A DNA stretch of 64,000 nt from Vibrio profundi (lineage in GTDB: Bacteria; Pseudomonadota; Gammaproteobacteria; Enterobacterales; Vibrionaceae): positions 806,001 through 870,000 of the forward strand of contig NZ_RZIS01000002.1 of NCBI RefSeq assembly GCF_005281835.1, given 5' to 3'. Shown piece after piece: positions 44,491-54,218 of this stretch. The translations under genes and the position numbers were made by a program. The notes beneath the pieces were generated by a model, which worked only from the letters and a program-made list of their open reading frames with translations, had not been told where the DNA came from and made no database searches. Numbering within the stretch: position 1 is the first letter of the stretch; each line of letters begins with the position of its first letter.

Positions 44491-45279
44491 ATGATTAAGT
44501 CATTTTTTGCACACATTTTTGTGCTAGCGCTTTGCGCAATAAGCCTACCGGTTCTCGCCATGAAATCTTTTTCTGATCCATTAATAGATCTTAACTCCAA
44601 ACATTGGTGGCTTGCCGATGGATGGGGAAATGGGTTCCCATTTTTAAGTGTATGGAAGTCTGATGCCGTAACCTTTGACGGGAGTGGTATGTCGATAACA
44701 CTTACTGGGCAGGAATCCACTGAACAAAGTAATGCTATCGAATTTGTTTCTGGGGAGCTGAGAAGCCAGCAGTTTTTTTCTTATGGGTGTTTTGAAATTG
44801 AAATGAAGCCCATTGCAGCACCTGGTGTGATTAGCTCTTTTTTCTTGTTTAGTGGCCCTTATGATAAGCCTAAAAATGGTAGTGGTATTCATAATGAGAT
44901 AGATATTGAATTTTTAGGGATGAATACCAACATGGTTCAAATGAATTTTTGGACCGACGACGATGAATACCAAAATAGCCATGAAACCTTGGTATTTTTA
45001 GACTTTGATGCCTCTTTAGATTTTCACCATTATGCTATTTATTGGCATAAGGACGGTATCGAATGGTTTATTGATGGGGAGTCGGTATTAAAAGTCCTGA
45101 ACAGTAAATATGATCCTACTCCTTCTAAACAAAGCTCAACACTTCGTGTAATGGCTAATGTTTGGGCGACAGACCCCGAAATTTCGAACTGGGCGGGTGA
45201 ATTCGATACCTCTTCTACTAAACCATTAACTGCTTCTTATCGAAACTTCAAATATACAGCGGGCAAGCGATGTAGGTAG
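44491..45279 (+). CDS. GH16-family beta-glucanase, secreted
   Basis: 262 residues from the ATG at 44491, which directly begins a signal peptide (FFAHIFVLALCAISLPVLA); the frame is open to 44365 but without a signal. The GH16 active site is NEIDIEFLG, with acid/base pair Glu 136 and Glu 140 and Asp 138 between, the pattern of licheninases and beta-1,3-glucanases. Supporting segments are GELRSQQFFSYGCFEIEM and HHYAIYWHKDGIEWFID. A glucan-cutting enzyme beside a cellulose-like synthase suggests trimming or release of the polymer. Confidence 0.87.
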   Translation: MIKSFFAHIFVLALCAISLPVLAMKSFSDPLIDLNSKHWWLADGWGNGFPFLSVWKSDAVTFDGSGMSITLTGQESTEQSNAIEFVSGELRSQQFFSYGCFEIEMKPIAAPGVISSFFLFSGPYDKPKNGSGIHNEIDIEFLGMNTNMVQMNFWTDDDEYQNSHETLVFLDFDASLDFHHYAIYWHKDGIEWFIDGESVLKVLNSKYDPTPSKQSSTLRVMANVWATDPEISNWAGEFDTSSTKPLTASYRNFKYTAGKRCR

Positions 45280-45403
45280 TTGATATTGTTCGGGATCACG
45301 AGAATAGAATAATTATGTGAAACTGAATTGTATTAAACTGGGTTCATACTAAGCTTTAACGATAATAAGCAAAAATTGTTATCGTCAAAGCTAGGGATAA
45401 AGT

Positions 45404-46690
45404 ATGAACCAAGATAAATCTAAAGTCGTTGAACTACTGAGTTCATCGAACGAACATTTCGACCTCACAGATAATGCCCATCAGGAAAAGCTTTATTTAC
45501 TCGCGGATAAGCTACTAGCCCTTAAAGGGATTGAAACCGCAGAGCTTAAGGAATTAGCATCTGAACCATCAACTCCGCTTGAATTCAGCTTGGCCGTAAA
45601 GTTAGTTGAGTCAAAAAGAAACCTACTTAAGTTGAAGAAAGCGTGCGATATCGCCGTGGTGTTTGCGATGTGGGGAGAACAAAACCGCCTACGCCCCAAG
45701 TCTTCCGCAAACCTCAATGGTGAAGACTCTCTACGCGCTAAAGTTCGCCAACTTAACTGGGTAACGGAAGGAACATTGGTTAACTGGCGTTTGTACCCAG
45801 TGGATGATGGTTGCCCTAACCAAAGTGCTGACGTTGCTAGAGAAATGGCAGCGACCTTACCAGATGATCAATTACAGAACATTTGCGTTCTTGAGCTAAC
45901 TCAAGCCATTCCCACCGATATTGGCCCGCTTAAAAATCTCGCACATGCGGATGATTCTAGAAAAGGGGGAGCGATTATTCTTGGGTGCGAAGAAGCGTTG
46001 CAACAAGGCGCGGATGCCGTGGTATATACCGATGCAGATAATTCAGTTCACCTTGGGCAATTGGGCTTATTGGTCACGCCATTTGTTGAAGACAACCAAC
46101 AAGTGGTGTTGGGGAACCGGAAACACAAAGACTCTATTTTGGTGAAGCAAGAAGAGCGTTGGGGTGTAGGAATAAAAACGTTACGTCACATGCAGAGAAT
46201 GATCGGCGCACAAATATTTGATCAAGGTATTAAAGACACGCAAGCAGCCTTTAAACTGTATGGCAGAGAAGTACTCAAAGAAATTTTGCGCAAGCCTACT
46301 GTGTATGATTTTTCTTTCGATACCGATTGGATATTTGCAGCTATGGAAATTAACCAACCAATCACAACAGTACCATTTGCCTTTATTGATTCAGCTGCCG
46401 AATCTGCGTCTGTAGTTCAAGGGCCTATGACGACTTGGTATGTATTACTCGATGGTTTGGTGAAATCGGCAAAAGCCAGAAAAGCGGAATACAGTGAAGA
46501 GATGGCAGAGGTGTTTACAACCCAGATAAAGTCTCATCGTGATTTAGAGCTGATAATAGACGCGGTGCCGCCAGAGCTCGCGTTAGCGAATGATCATGAA
46601 CTAGGGAAATCTGATGTGATGTCACCGCAGTCCGTCAATAACTGGATCATGACCGCTAAGTCTTTGGATGCGCAACAGCGCCCTGCGTAG
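45404..46690 (+). CDS. Glycosyltransferase, GT-A fold (DPM/GT81-like)
   Basis: 428 residues. GT-A signatures are VDDGCPNQS at about 127, the metal-binding TDADNSVHLGQLGLL at about 212, and the DTQAAFKLYGREVL segment, which resembles the polyprenol glycosyltransferase pattern. There are no membrane segments, so it is cytoplasmic. About 125 bp from the GH16 gene. Its sugar donor and acceptor are unknown; a role in starting the chain, or in a separate glucoside, are both possible. A strong terminator follows. Confidence 0.72.
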   Translation: MNQDKSKVVELLSSSNEHFDLTDNAHQEKLYLLADKLLALKGIETAELKELASEPSTPLEFSLAVKLVESKRNLLKLKKACDIAVVFAMWGEQNRLRPKSSANLNGEDSLRAKVRQLNWVTEGTLVNWRLYPVDDGCPNQSADVAREMAATLPDDQLQNICVLELTQAIPTDIGPLKNLAHADDSRKGGAIILGCEEALQQGADAVVYTDADNSVHLGQLGLLVTPFVEDNQQVVLGNRKHKDSILVKQEERWGVGIKTLRHMQRMIGAQIFDQGIKDTQAAFKLYGREVLKEILRKPTVYDFSFDTDWIFAAMEINQPITTVPFAFIDSAAESASVVQGPMTTWYVLLDGLVKSAKARKAEYSEEMAEVFTTQIKSHRDLELIIDAVPPELALANDHELGKSDVMSPQSVNNWIMTAKSLDAQQRPA

Positions 46691-46714
46691 AGTAGTCTAT
46701 AAGGAAAAGTGAAG

Positions 46715-46744
46715 GGCCCAGCTGATAAATCAGCTGGGCCTTTT
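46715..46744. terminator. Strong terminator between the glycosyltransferase and receiver-TPR genes
   Basis: GGCCCAGCTGAT / ATCAGCTGGGCC, a perfect 12-bp stem with a very short loop and a T run on the plus side. It reaches the stop of the convergent gene, so it can serve both. Confidence 0.9.
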
Positions 46745-48377
46745 AGGTATTCAATGCTGCAGAAAAAGGCGCTGGAGGTGCTGCTTTCGTCCCTACTTTT
46801 TTGAGGTTTGTCACCCAACGACTCCAGTTAGGTGGTAGTTCGAGATCAGACAGCGTTGTGATAAGTGCGTGCGGGTTATGGTTAGGTATTTCTTGGCTAA
46901 CCCTTACGGCATGCAGATATCGAATTTTGGCCTCAGTAGAGTATGGGTAGCGATGAATGATGGTTTCGTAGATAGCGATCGTTTCAAGATCAGTCGCTCT
47001 AGAGCCGCCTTCCGGCAAAATTTCATACAATTCTTTCAGGTGTTCGACATCAAATGGCAGAGTCGTCAGTAAATCTGTTGATGTTTTAGTCACGGAATTA
47101 AGCTGCTTGTGTAAAACTTTTGAAAGGTGGTTATGTAACCAAAGTTCGCCAAACAATTCGAGTATTGATAGCGCTTCGTGGGCGATCTCAGCAGGGCAAT
47201 CCATCAAATTATCGTAATAGGGTGCAATACATTGCAGAATCTTTTTGTGAGAGCCTTCAAGTTTGTTTTCGTGTAGCAATAAGCGGCTTTGAAACATCAA
47301 TCGGTATGAGATTAGATGGCCTTTTTTGTTACCTAAGAGCCTTTGTTCAGCCATTTTTAAAAAGTTATTGAAGTGCTGAAGCAGTTCTCGCTTTGAGCTA
47401 AATCGTTCGGTGTTGATGTAAACGGCTTCTAGGCTATGTCCATATTCAATAATGGCATGTAGCCAGTTTCCATCGGCGAGTGAAAGGTGATTAGCGAAGG
47501 TATAGCCAACTTTGATAACCGATTCACGCTTGTTCAGTTTTGCAGAAAGTTGGCTCGCTCGTATTGCTCTGTCGCTGACACTCGGCGTGAATTCAAAAGA
47601 TTTAAGTGCCCAATGTAATGCTTCTTCAGTGTCACCTTGTTGTTCGTAAAGCACTGATAAATAATCCATGACATTTAACGATAATGGTTTTTGAACAATA
47701 TAATCAGACAAATATTTGAGTGCTTCGTCAGTTCGACCTTCCATATCAAGGAGCGCAGCTTGTGCGTAAACCTTTGTAGGATGTTTTGATGATTGTGAGT
47801 GCGCTAAATATTCTGCAAGTGTGTCCCACAGTTCATGTTGAATGAGAAGGTCAATTAAACTCGACTCTAAGCTTATTTGGAAGTTTAACTGTTCTACTAA
47901 CTCGATCAGTTTCCCTGTGAGCTGTGGAGTAGGGTGTTTTAATAGTGGCTCGATTTGGTTGAGAAGCTCTCGCTCGCGAACAATGGTTTTGACTTTGTTG
48001 TGTAAGTCTTGAGTCTTAATTGGTTTACTGATGAAGTGCTTAACCTTACCAGATAATGAAGTTAGTACGGTTTCCTGCCTAGAGTCTCCCGAGATAATCA
48101 GCACTCCAGTTGAGGAGTCGATCAGTCGATTCTTATACAAGAGTGTGGTGAGTTCGTGTCCATTTAAGGATTGCTCCAAGTGGTAGTCCATAATCAATAG
48201 GTCGTAATGACGTAACCCAACAGCCTTTATTGTTTCTTGGTAGGAAGTGACTGATTCGATTGCATCGTACTTCACACCCAAGCTAACAATCTGTTGCCTT
48301 ATGAGCATTGAGGAGGTTTTGGAGTCATCAACAATGAGAATGTTTATCTCATCGAGATAATGTGGTTGATTTTCCAC
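46743..48377 (-). CDS. Response regulator with TPR-rich C-terminus
   Basis: 544 residues. Receiver domain 1-125 with ILIVDDSK, phosphoacceptor Asp 64 in LIMDYHLEQ and Lys 118 in ISKPIK. From about 140 to the end are helical repeats of TPR type (YAQAALLDMEGRTDEALKYL, YEQQGDTEEALHWALKSF, AIYETIIHRYPYSTEAKIRY). There is no DNA-binding or enzymatic domain, so output is by protein contact. It is convergent with the polysaccharide genes and may belong to the same signalling network. Confidence 0.85.
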   Translation of the reverse strand: MENQPHYLDEINILIVDDSKTSSMLIRQQIVSLGVKYDAIESVTSYQETIKAVGLRHYDLLIMDYHLEQSLNGHELTTLLYKNRLIDSSTGVLIISGDSRQETVLTSLSGKVKHFISKPIKTQDLHNKVKTIVRERELLNQIEPLLKHPTPQLTGKLIELVEQLNFQISLESSLIDLLIQHELWDTLAEYLAHSQSSKHPTKVYAQAALLDMEGRTDEALKYLSDYIVQKPLSLNVMDYLSVLYEQQGDTEEALHWALKSFEFTPSVSDRAIRASQLSAKLNKRESVIKVGYTFANHLSLADGNWLHAIIEYGHSLEAVYINTERFSSKRELLQHFNNFLKMAEQRLLGNKKGHLISYRLMFQSRLLLHENKLEGSHKKILQCIAPYYDNLMDCPAEIAHEALSILELFGELWLHNHLSKVLHKQLNSVTKTSTDLLTTLPFDVEHLKELYEILPEGGSRATDLETIAIYETIIHRYPYSTEAKIRYLHAVRVSQEIPNHNPHALITTLSDLELPPNWSRWVTNLKKVGTKAAPPAPFSAALNT

Positions 48378-48678
48378 GGTTCATCCTTAACTAATCGAGG
48401 TTAAATTAAGGTTAAGCATTTAGTCTCATATCATCAAGAAATAAGATTAAATAATAGTACGTTCTGAGATTTAGGTATGATTCGTAGTGAACAATACAGA
48501 ACGCGAATGCATTATTTGCCGTTAAGGGTATGAAAGTAATTGAGTTTATAAATTTATTTGGTGGGGGCTCAGACGATAATTTGTAAGAAAAAGAACCGTT
48601 AAAAAACGACTCTTTAATATATGGTTAGGCCATTTATCAGCCTAACCCGTTTACACTATTTATTCGGTTTACAACTCA
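48378..48678. other. Intergenic region with one hairpin
   Basis: About 300 bp without a gene. It contains GGTTAGGC / GCCTAACC (48623-48647), a perfect 8-bp stem, about 30 bp beyond the end of the copper operon in its direction of transcription; with no U run it is only a possible terminator. Confidence 0.45.
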
Positions 48679-49275
48679 CTAGATTTTGATGCTCTTCACC
48701 ATTCCAGCTTCAGCATGTCCTGGGATATTGCATGCGAATTCTATGTTGTTATCACCATGGAAATGCCAAAGTAGTTGCTTCGCCTTTCCTGGTTTAACTG
48801 TTACTGTGCTGCCGCTATCATGCGCGTGACCCGAGGTCATGGCTTTCATCATTTCTCGGTGTTTTAGTTGCTCAGACATTGAGCCAATGGAAAACTCATG
48901 GTCGATTTTACCAGTATTCATGACAACAAATTGTACGACATCGTTAGGTTCAATCTTCACCTCTTTTTTGAAAGTAATGCTCATGTCATCAGCTAACATT
49001 ACGTGAACGACCTTATCAGGTTTAGCGCTCTTAGCTGGCATACCAACCTCCGACATGCCTTCCATATTCATCATAGAAGAATGGTCCATTTTCATTGAGC
49101 CATGATCCATTTTCTCCATCATTTTTTGATGATCTTCATCAGACATATTTTCCATCATCCCTTTCATCATCGATCCATTCATTTGGGAGTGCTCCATTTT
49201 TGAATGATCCATTTCATCTGCGATAGTAAAAGAAGAAGTCAGAGTAAGTGTTAATGCGAGTAGTGTTTTTTTCAT
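48679..49275 (-). CDS. copI: Periplasmic Met-rich cupredoxin, CopI-like
   Basis: 198 residues. Signal peptide (LLALTLTLTSSFTIA), then a Met/His-rich segment at about 22-80 (MDHSKMEHSQMNGSMMKGMM), then a cupredoxin domain with copper-ligand pattern His in GKIDHEFSIG and Cys-x4-His-x4-Met in FACNIPGHAEAGM. By family knowledge CopI-type proteins protect the periplasm from copper. It is last in the cus operon, 92 bp after CusA. The exact family name is from memory. Confidence 0.82.
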   Translation of the reverse strand: MKKTLLALTLTLTSSFTIADEMDHSKMEHSQMNGSMMKGMMENMSDEDHQKMMEKMDHGSMKMDHSSMMNMEGMSEVGMPAKSAKPDKVVHVMLADDMSITFKKEVKIEPNDVVQFVVMNTGKIDHEFSIGSMSEQLKHREMMKAMTSGHAHDSGSTVTVKPGKAKQLLWHFHGDNNIEFACNIPGHAEAGMVKSIKI

Positions 49276-49367
49276 CTTAAAATTCCTTTGTTTTTGTGGC
49301 TCGTCGAACGCCTTGTGGTTTTATACGTCGAACGAGCCATTAGTGTTTGATTGAGTGCTAGGAGTGG

Positions 49368-52300
49368 CTAGCTATTGGTTTTGGTTATTTCTTGGGATTT
49401 CCATAGTTTAAAGACGGCTGGAATCACAAGAAGCGTAAGGAGTAGCGCCGAAGCCATCCCACCGATCATCGGAGCAGCGATTCGCTGCATGACTTCTGAA
49501 CCTGTCCCATCGCCATACATGATTGGAATGAGTCCGATGATGACAGTCAGAACCGTCATCATTACTGGCCGTACGCGTAATCCGGCACCTTCGCGAATCG
49601 CGTTGGTTAAGTCTTCTAATCTAAGTGGTTGTTTGTTTTCCTGAGCATCGAGCTTTTTGTAATGCCAAGCCTGATTGAGGTAGACCAACATGATCACACC
49701 GATCTCGACAGCGACGCCTGCTAGAGCGATAAAGCCGACGCCAACCGCGATAGAGAAGTTGAACCCGAGCACATGCATGAGCCATAACCCGCCCACCATC
49801 GCCAGTGGCAGAGTCGACATGATGATGAGCACTTCACCGACACGCCTAAAGCTGAAGTAAAGTAAGAGCATGATGATCGCCAGAGTGATCGGAACCACCA
49901 TGCTTAAACGTTCTTTAGCCCGTTCCATGTATTCATATTGCCCAGACCATGCGATGGAATAACCAGCAGGAAGCACTAAGTTTTCCGCGACAACTTGTTG
50001 CGCCTCTTGAACATACGAGCCTAAGTCACGGCCTTCGATGTCGACGAATACCCAGCCGTTAGGGCGTGCGTTTTCAGTTTTAATCATCGGAGGGCCGTCT
50101 TCGTAACGAATATCTGCGACATCAGCCAAGGCGATACGAGCACCGTTTTGCGTCACTAGAGGCAGGTTTTGCAGTTTAACGACAGAATCGCGGTAGTCTT
50201 GCGGGTATCGAACGTTAATTGGGTAACGTTCTAATCCTTCAACGGTTTCACCGACATTCATACCACCAACAGCCGTGGAAATTACCAATTGAACATCTTT
50301 GATACTTAACCCATAACGGGCAGCAGCGCGGCGCTTAATGTCGATGGTGACATAACGTCCACCAGCGACACGTTCGGCGTACACAGAGGCTGTACCTGAA
50401 ATGCCATTCAATATTGGTTCTAGGTCTGCGCCAATACCTTCAATAACTTTCAAGTCCGGGCCAGCGATTTTGATGCCGATCGGTGTCTTAATACCGGTTG
50501 CAAGCATGTCGATGCGAGTTTTGATTGGCATTACCCACGCGTTGGTTAAGCCTGGAAATTGCACCAGTTCATCGAACTCTTTACGCAGCGATTCGGAAGT
50601 GACACCTTCGCGCCATTGATCGCGAGGCTTCAATTGAATCACACTCTCGATCATTGTGAGAGGTGCAGGATCTGTAGCGGTTTCTGCCCGGCCGATTTTT
50701 CCCCATACCGTTTCGACTTCTGGAATAGTTTTAATGAGTTTATTGGTTTGTTGTAGCACCTCACGAGCTTTACCGATCGAAATACCAGGGTAGGTTGTTG
50801 GCATGTACATTAGGTCGCCTTCATCTAAAGGCGGGATGAATTCGCTACCTAATTTGCTCGTCGGATAGTAAGCCGAAGCCATTAAACCGAGCGCCAATAC
50901 AATCATGGTCTTCGGGTAATTTAAGCTCAATGTTAGCAACGGGCGATACAGCGCAACCAAACCGCGGTTCACAGGGTTTTTATGCTCAGGTAATACTTTT
51001 CCTCGAATAAAATAGCCCATCAGCACTGGAACCAAAGTAATAGCTAGACCTGCAGAAGCGGCCATAGCATAGGTTTTGGTAAAGGCTAGCGGCGAGAACA
51101 TTTTGCCTTCTTGCCCTTCAAGTGCGAATACAGGAACAAAACTCAGGGTGATGATAAGCAGAGAGAAGAATAGCGGTGCACCTACTTCCTCTGCCGCTTT
51201 GGTGATCACTTGCCACCGGTTTTTGTCGGTCAGTGGTGTTCGCTCGATATGCTTATGAACGTTTTCTATCATGACGATAGCGCCATCAACCATAGCGCCA
51301 ATCGCAATCGCAATGCCGCCGAGAGACATTATGTTTGCGTTGATACCTTGCCAGTGCATGACGATAAACGCCGACAATATCCCTACAGGCAAACTCAACG
51401 CGATGACGAGTGAAGAACGAATGTGGAACAAGAACAGCGCACATACGATCGCCACAACGAAGAACTCTTCCGTTAATTTTTTCCATAAGTTTTCAACGGC
51501 TGAGTCGATCAAGGTCGAGCGGTCGTAAGTGGCGACAATTTCTACGCCTTCTGGTAAACCTCGTTGTAGCTCTGCGAGCTTAGTTTTCACATTAGCAATC
51601 ACTTCACTGGCGTTCTCGCCAAATCGCATAACGATAACACCGCCAACGGCTTCTCCTTCCCCATTGAACTCAGAAATGCCACGACGCATTTGTGGGCCTA
51701 GGTTAATGTCTGCAATGTCACCAAGCAGAAGCGGTGTGCCTTTGTCTGTGACCTTTAACGGCAGTGATTGAATGTCTTCAATATTGGATAGGTATCCCGT
51801 CGTACGAACCATATGTTCAGCTTCGGCCACCTCTATTACAGAAGCACCAGTTTCTTGGTTGCCATTCTGGATAGCCATATTGACTTGCTGCAAGGTCAGG
51901 TCATAAGCGCGCAGTTTTGCAGGGTCGATTTGCACTTGGTATTGCTTGACCATGCCACCAACCGTTGCGACTTCCGATACGCCGTTAACGGTCTGAAGTT
52001 CGTACTTTAAAAACCAGTCTTGCAGGCTTCTTAGTTCTGCTAGATCGTGATCACCCGTTTTGTCTTGCAAAACGTAGCTGTATACCCAACCCACACCGGT
52101 AGCATCTGGGCCAAGTGTTGGCTTCGCGCTGTCTGGCAAGTTCGGGGCGACTTGGCTTAGGTACTCAAGCACACGAGATCGCGCCCAATACATATCGGTA
52201 TTGTCATCGAAAATGATGTACACGTAGGAGTCGCCGAAGAAGGAATAACCTCGAACCGTTTCTGCTCCTGGAACCGCTAACATTGCGGTGGTAAGTGGGT

Positions 52301-52499
52301 AGGTAACTTGATCTTCGACTACCTGAGGTGCCTGCCCCGGATAGTTGGTCTTGATGATGACTTGCACGTCTGATAAATCAGGAATGGCATCGACAGGCGT
52401 GTTCTTAACACTGTAAAGGCCGCCTAAAGTCAAAAAGATAGAGGCAATCAGCACCAAAAATCGGTTGTTGATCGACCATCGGATAATCGCTCCAATCAT
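49368..52499 (-). CDS. cusA: Copper/silver RND efflux pump, CusA family
   Basis: 1043 residues, the usual length (E. coli CusA 1047). Heavy-metal RND features: NRFLVLIASIFLTLGGLYSV start, GVGWVYSYVLQD, GSEFIPPLDEGDLMYMPTTY, and the inner-membrane segment GAIVMIENVHKHIE that contains charged relay residues. Several Met residues near the pore region (MYMPTTYPGIS) are typical of CusA. It sits in a trimer with CusB and CusC, overlaps the CusB stop by 4 bp, and exports Cu(I) using proton flow. Confidence 0.95.
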   Translation of the reverse strand: MIGAIIRWSINNRFLVLIASIFLTLGGLYSVKNTPVDAIPDLSDVQVIIKTNYPGQAPQVVEDQVTYPLTTAMLAVPGAETVRGYSFFGDSYVYIIFDDNTDMYWARSRVLEYLSQVAPNLPDSAKPTLGPDATGVGWVYSYVLQDKTGDHDLAELRSLQDWFLKYELQTVNGVSEVATVGGMVKQYQVQIDPAKLRAYDLTLQQVNMAIQNGNQETGASVIEVAEAEHMVRTTGYLSNIEDIQSLPLKVTDKGTPLLLGDIADINLGPQMRRGISEFNGEGEAVGGVIVMRFGENASEVIANVKTKLAELQRGLPEGVEIVATYDRSTLIDSAVENLWKKLTEEFFVVAIVCALFLFHIRSSLVIALSLPVGILSAFIVMHWQGINANIMSLGGIAIAIGAMVDGAIVMIENVHKHIERTPLTDKNRWQVITKAAEEVGAPLFFSLLIITLSFVPVFALEGQEGKMFSPLAFTKTYAMAASAGLAITLVPVLMGYFIRGKVLPEHKNPVNRGLVALYRPLLTLSLNYPKTMIVLALGLMASAYYPTSKLGSEFIPPLDEGDLMYMPTTYPGISIGKAREVLQQTNKLIKTIPEVETVWGKIGRAETATDPAPLTMIESVIQLKPRDQWREGVTSESLRKEFDELVQFPGLTNAWVMPIKTRIDMLATGIKTPIGIKIAGPDLKVIEGIGADLEPILNGISGTASVYAERVAGGRYVTIDIKRRAAARYGLSIKDVQLVISTAVGGMNVGETVEGLERYPINVRYPQDYRDSVVKLQNLPLVTQNGARIALADVADIRYEDGPPMIKTENARPNGWVFVDIEGRDLGSYVQEAQQVVAENLVLPAGYSIAWSGQYEYMERAKERLSMVVPITLAIIMLLLYFSFRRVGEVLIIMSTLPLAMVGGLWLMHVLGFNFSIAVGVGFIALAGVAVEIGVIMLVYLNQAWHYKKLDAQENKQPLRLEDLTNAIREGAGLRVRPVMMTVLTVIIGLIPIMYGDGTGSEVMQRIAAPMIGGMASALLLTLLVIPAVFKLWKSQEITKTNS

Positions 52500-54217
52500 T
52501 GCTCAGCTCCTTCTGCTTGCAGTTCACGAAGCGCAAAGTCACTTCCTTCTTTGGCAACTAGAAATCGCACCTTTTGGCCTTCAACGAATTGGCTAAGGTC
52601 CAATTCTTCACTGACTGAAAAGTTTATTTCGCCAGCTTGCCACTCCCATTCAGTAACAGGGGAGTGCTGTAGCGTAACCATGCCGAAATCGGGCATGACC
52701 ATACTCACTTCCCCGGTAACCCAAACTTCACTTAAGGCTTTGGCTGTGTCGATTTTGAAATCAACGATCTCATATTGCCCTGATGACATTTGTACCATTT
52801 CAAAATCAATAACTTGGCCGTTCTCTAGTTCCGCTAAGTCTACATCTTCTGAAAAGTTGAAATTCATCACCATGCCCGGCCAATCCCACTCTGGCACAGG
52901 CTTATGATTGATGGTTGCCATGCGATGACCTTTCATTAAGTCAGTGATCTGACCTTGTGCCCAAACCGACTCGGCTTCTGGTTCGACACCATTGATGCGC
53001 GATAAGTCTGCTGACTGACTGGATTCCGAATCCAGCATAAAGTGGGCAGATGTAACGACGGTATCTTGCTCAGTTAGCCCTTGTAACACCTCGACATGAT
53101 TTGCTGCTTCACGGCCTATTTCGATACGCGCTGAGCGATATCTGCCATCGCCTTCTGAAAGTACTACTCGGCTCATTCCTCCTGAACGAATGACCGAAGA
53201 TTTAGGAATGGTTAACGCGAATTCGTCGGTAACAGGTTGCAGAGCAATATTGGCGAACATGTTCGGCTTTAGCGCACCATTCGGGTTGGCAAACTTTAAT
53301 CGCATTCGAATAGTACGAGTCTTTGGATCTAGGATAGGGTAGACATAGTCCACTTTTCCCTGCCAAGTTTGGCCGGGAACCGCGTCTAATGTCATAGAGG
53401 CACTGCTTCCTGACTCGATCCAATGGGCTTGTCGTTCAAAGACTTCCGCATCTACCCATACTTCATCAAGTGGCCCTGCACTAATAACCGCTTGAGACGG
53501 AGACAGATACCCACCTTCTCGGATATTAAGACTAGCAATTACGCCATTATCAATTGCTTTGATATCAATGGTTTGAGATGCCTTTCCTCGTTTAACGATT
53601 TGCTTAATTTGGGCACGATCTACGCCCAAGGTCACCAAGCGCTCCGTTGCTCCGTTAATCAGCCCTTTGCGTTGTGTTCGATAGGCATTAAGGAGTTCTT
53701 CTTGGGCTTTGACGAGTTCCGGAGAATACAGAGTGAAAAGCACTTCGCCTTTCTTCACTTTTTCTCCAACGGCGTTGATGTAAAGCTTTTCTACCCACCC
53801 TGCGACGCGGACATTGGTTTGCCATAAGCGGCTTTCGTCAAAAGCGATATAGCCAACCGTTTCGATTCGAGGTGATAGTTTCTCTAAAGATACTTGTGCT
53901 GTTTTGACACCAAGATTATTTTCGACGGAAGCGTCTATTCTAATGGTTCCTGGTTTGTCATCGTCACCAGCCAAATCATCGGCATACACGGGTATCAAAT
54001 CCATACCCATTGGCGATTTTCCTGGCTTGTCTCGCTGGTAGTTCGGGTCCATTGGGGCAACCCAATACAGAGGTTCGTTAGAGTCAGATACCATGCTCGA
54101 ATCTGTAGACATGGTGTCGTGAGACATAGAACCGTTGGGAGTAAGGAAGTGATTCGCGCCAAAACCGATAGCACTGCCTACCAACAAAGCGATTGTTGCA
54201 ACTTGCATTGTTTTCAT
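52496..54217 (-). CDS. cusB: CusB-type membrane-fusion protein with two CusF-like domains
   Basis: About 573 residues from an ATG at 54217 with AGGA upstream; the frame is open to 54289 but that would overlap CusC. Signal/anchor at the N-terminus, a metal-binding segment YWVAPMDPNY...KPGKSPMGMDLIP (degenerate, without Cys), then the usual adaptor core. The C-terminus carries two CusF-like domains. The first keeps His, Trp and the Met-x-Met ligands (HKPVPEWDWPGMVMNF). The second has His and Trp but no Met ligands (HSPVTEWEWQAGEINF). A separate cusF gene is not seen in this operon. Confidence 0.9.
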   Translation of the reverse strand: MKTMQVATIALLVGSAIGFGANHFLTPNGSMSHDTMSTDSSMVSDSNEPLYWVAPMDPNYQRDKPGKSPMGMDLIPVYADDLAGDDDKPGTIRIDASVENNLGVKTAQVSLEKLSPRIETVGYIAFDESRLWQTNVRVAGWVEKLYINAVGEKVKKGEVLFTLYSPELVKAQEELLNAYRTQRKGLINGATERLVTLGVDRAQIKQIVKRGKASQTIDIKAIDNGVIASLNIREGGYLSPSQAVISAGPLDEVWVDAEVFERQAHWIESGSSASMTLDAVPGQTWQGKVDYVYPILDPKTRTIRMRLKFANPNGALKPNMFANIALQPVTDEFALTIPKSSVIRSGGMSRVVLSEGDGRYRSARIEIGREAANHVEVLQGLTEQDTVVTSAHFMLDSESSQSADLSRINGVEPEAESVWAQGQITDLMKGHRMATINHKPVPEWDWPGMVMNFNFSEDVDLAELENGQVIDFEMVQMSSGQYEIVDFKIDTAKALSEVWVTGEVSMVMPDFGMVTLQHSPVTEWEWQAGEINFSVSEELDLSQFVEGQKVRFLVAKEGSDFALRELQAEGAEQ

Positions 54218-54218
54218 T

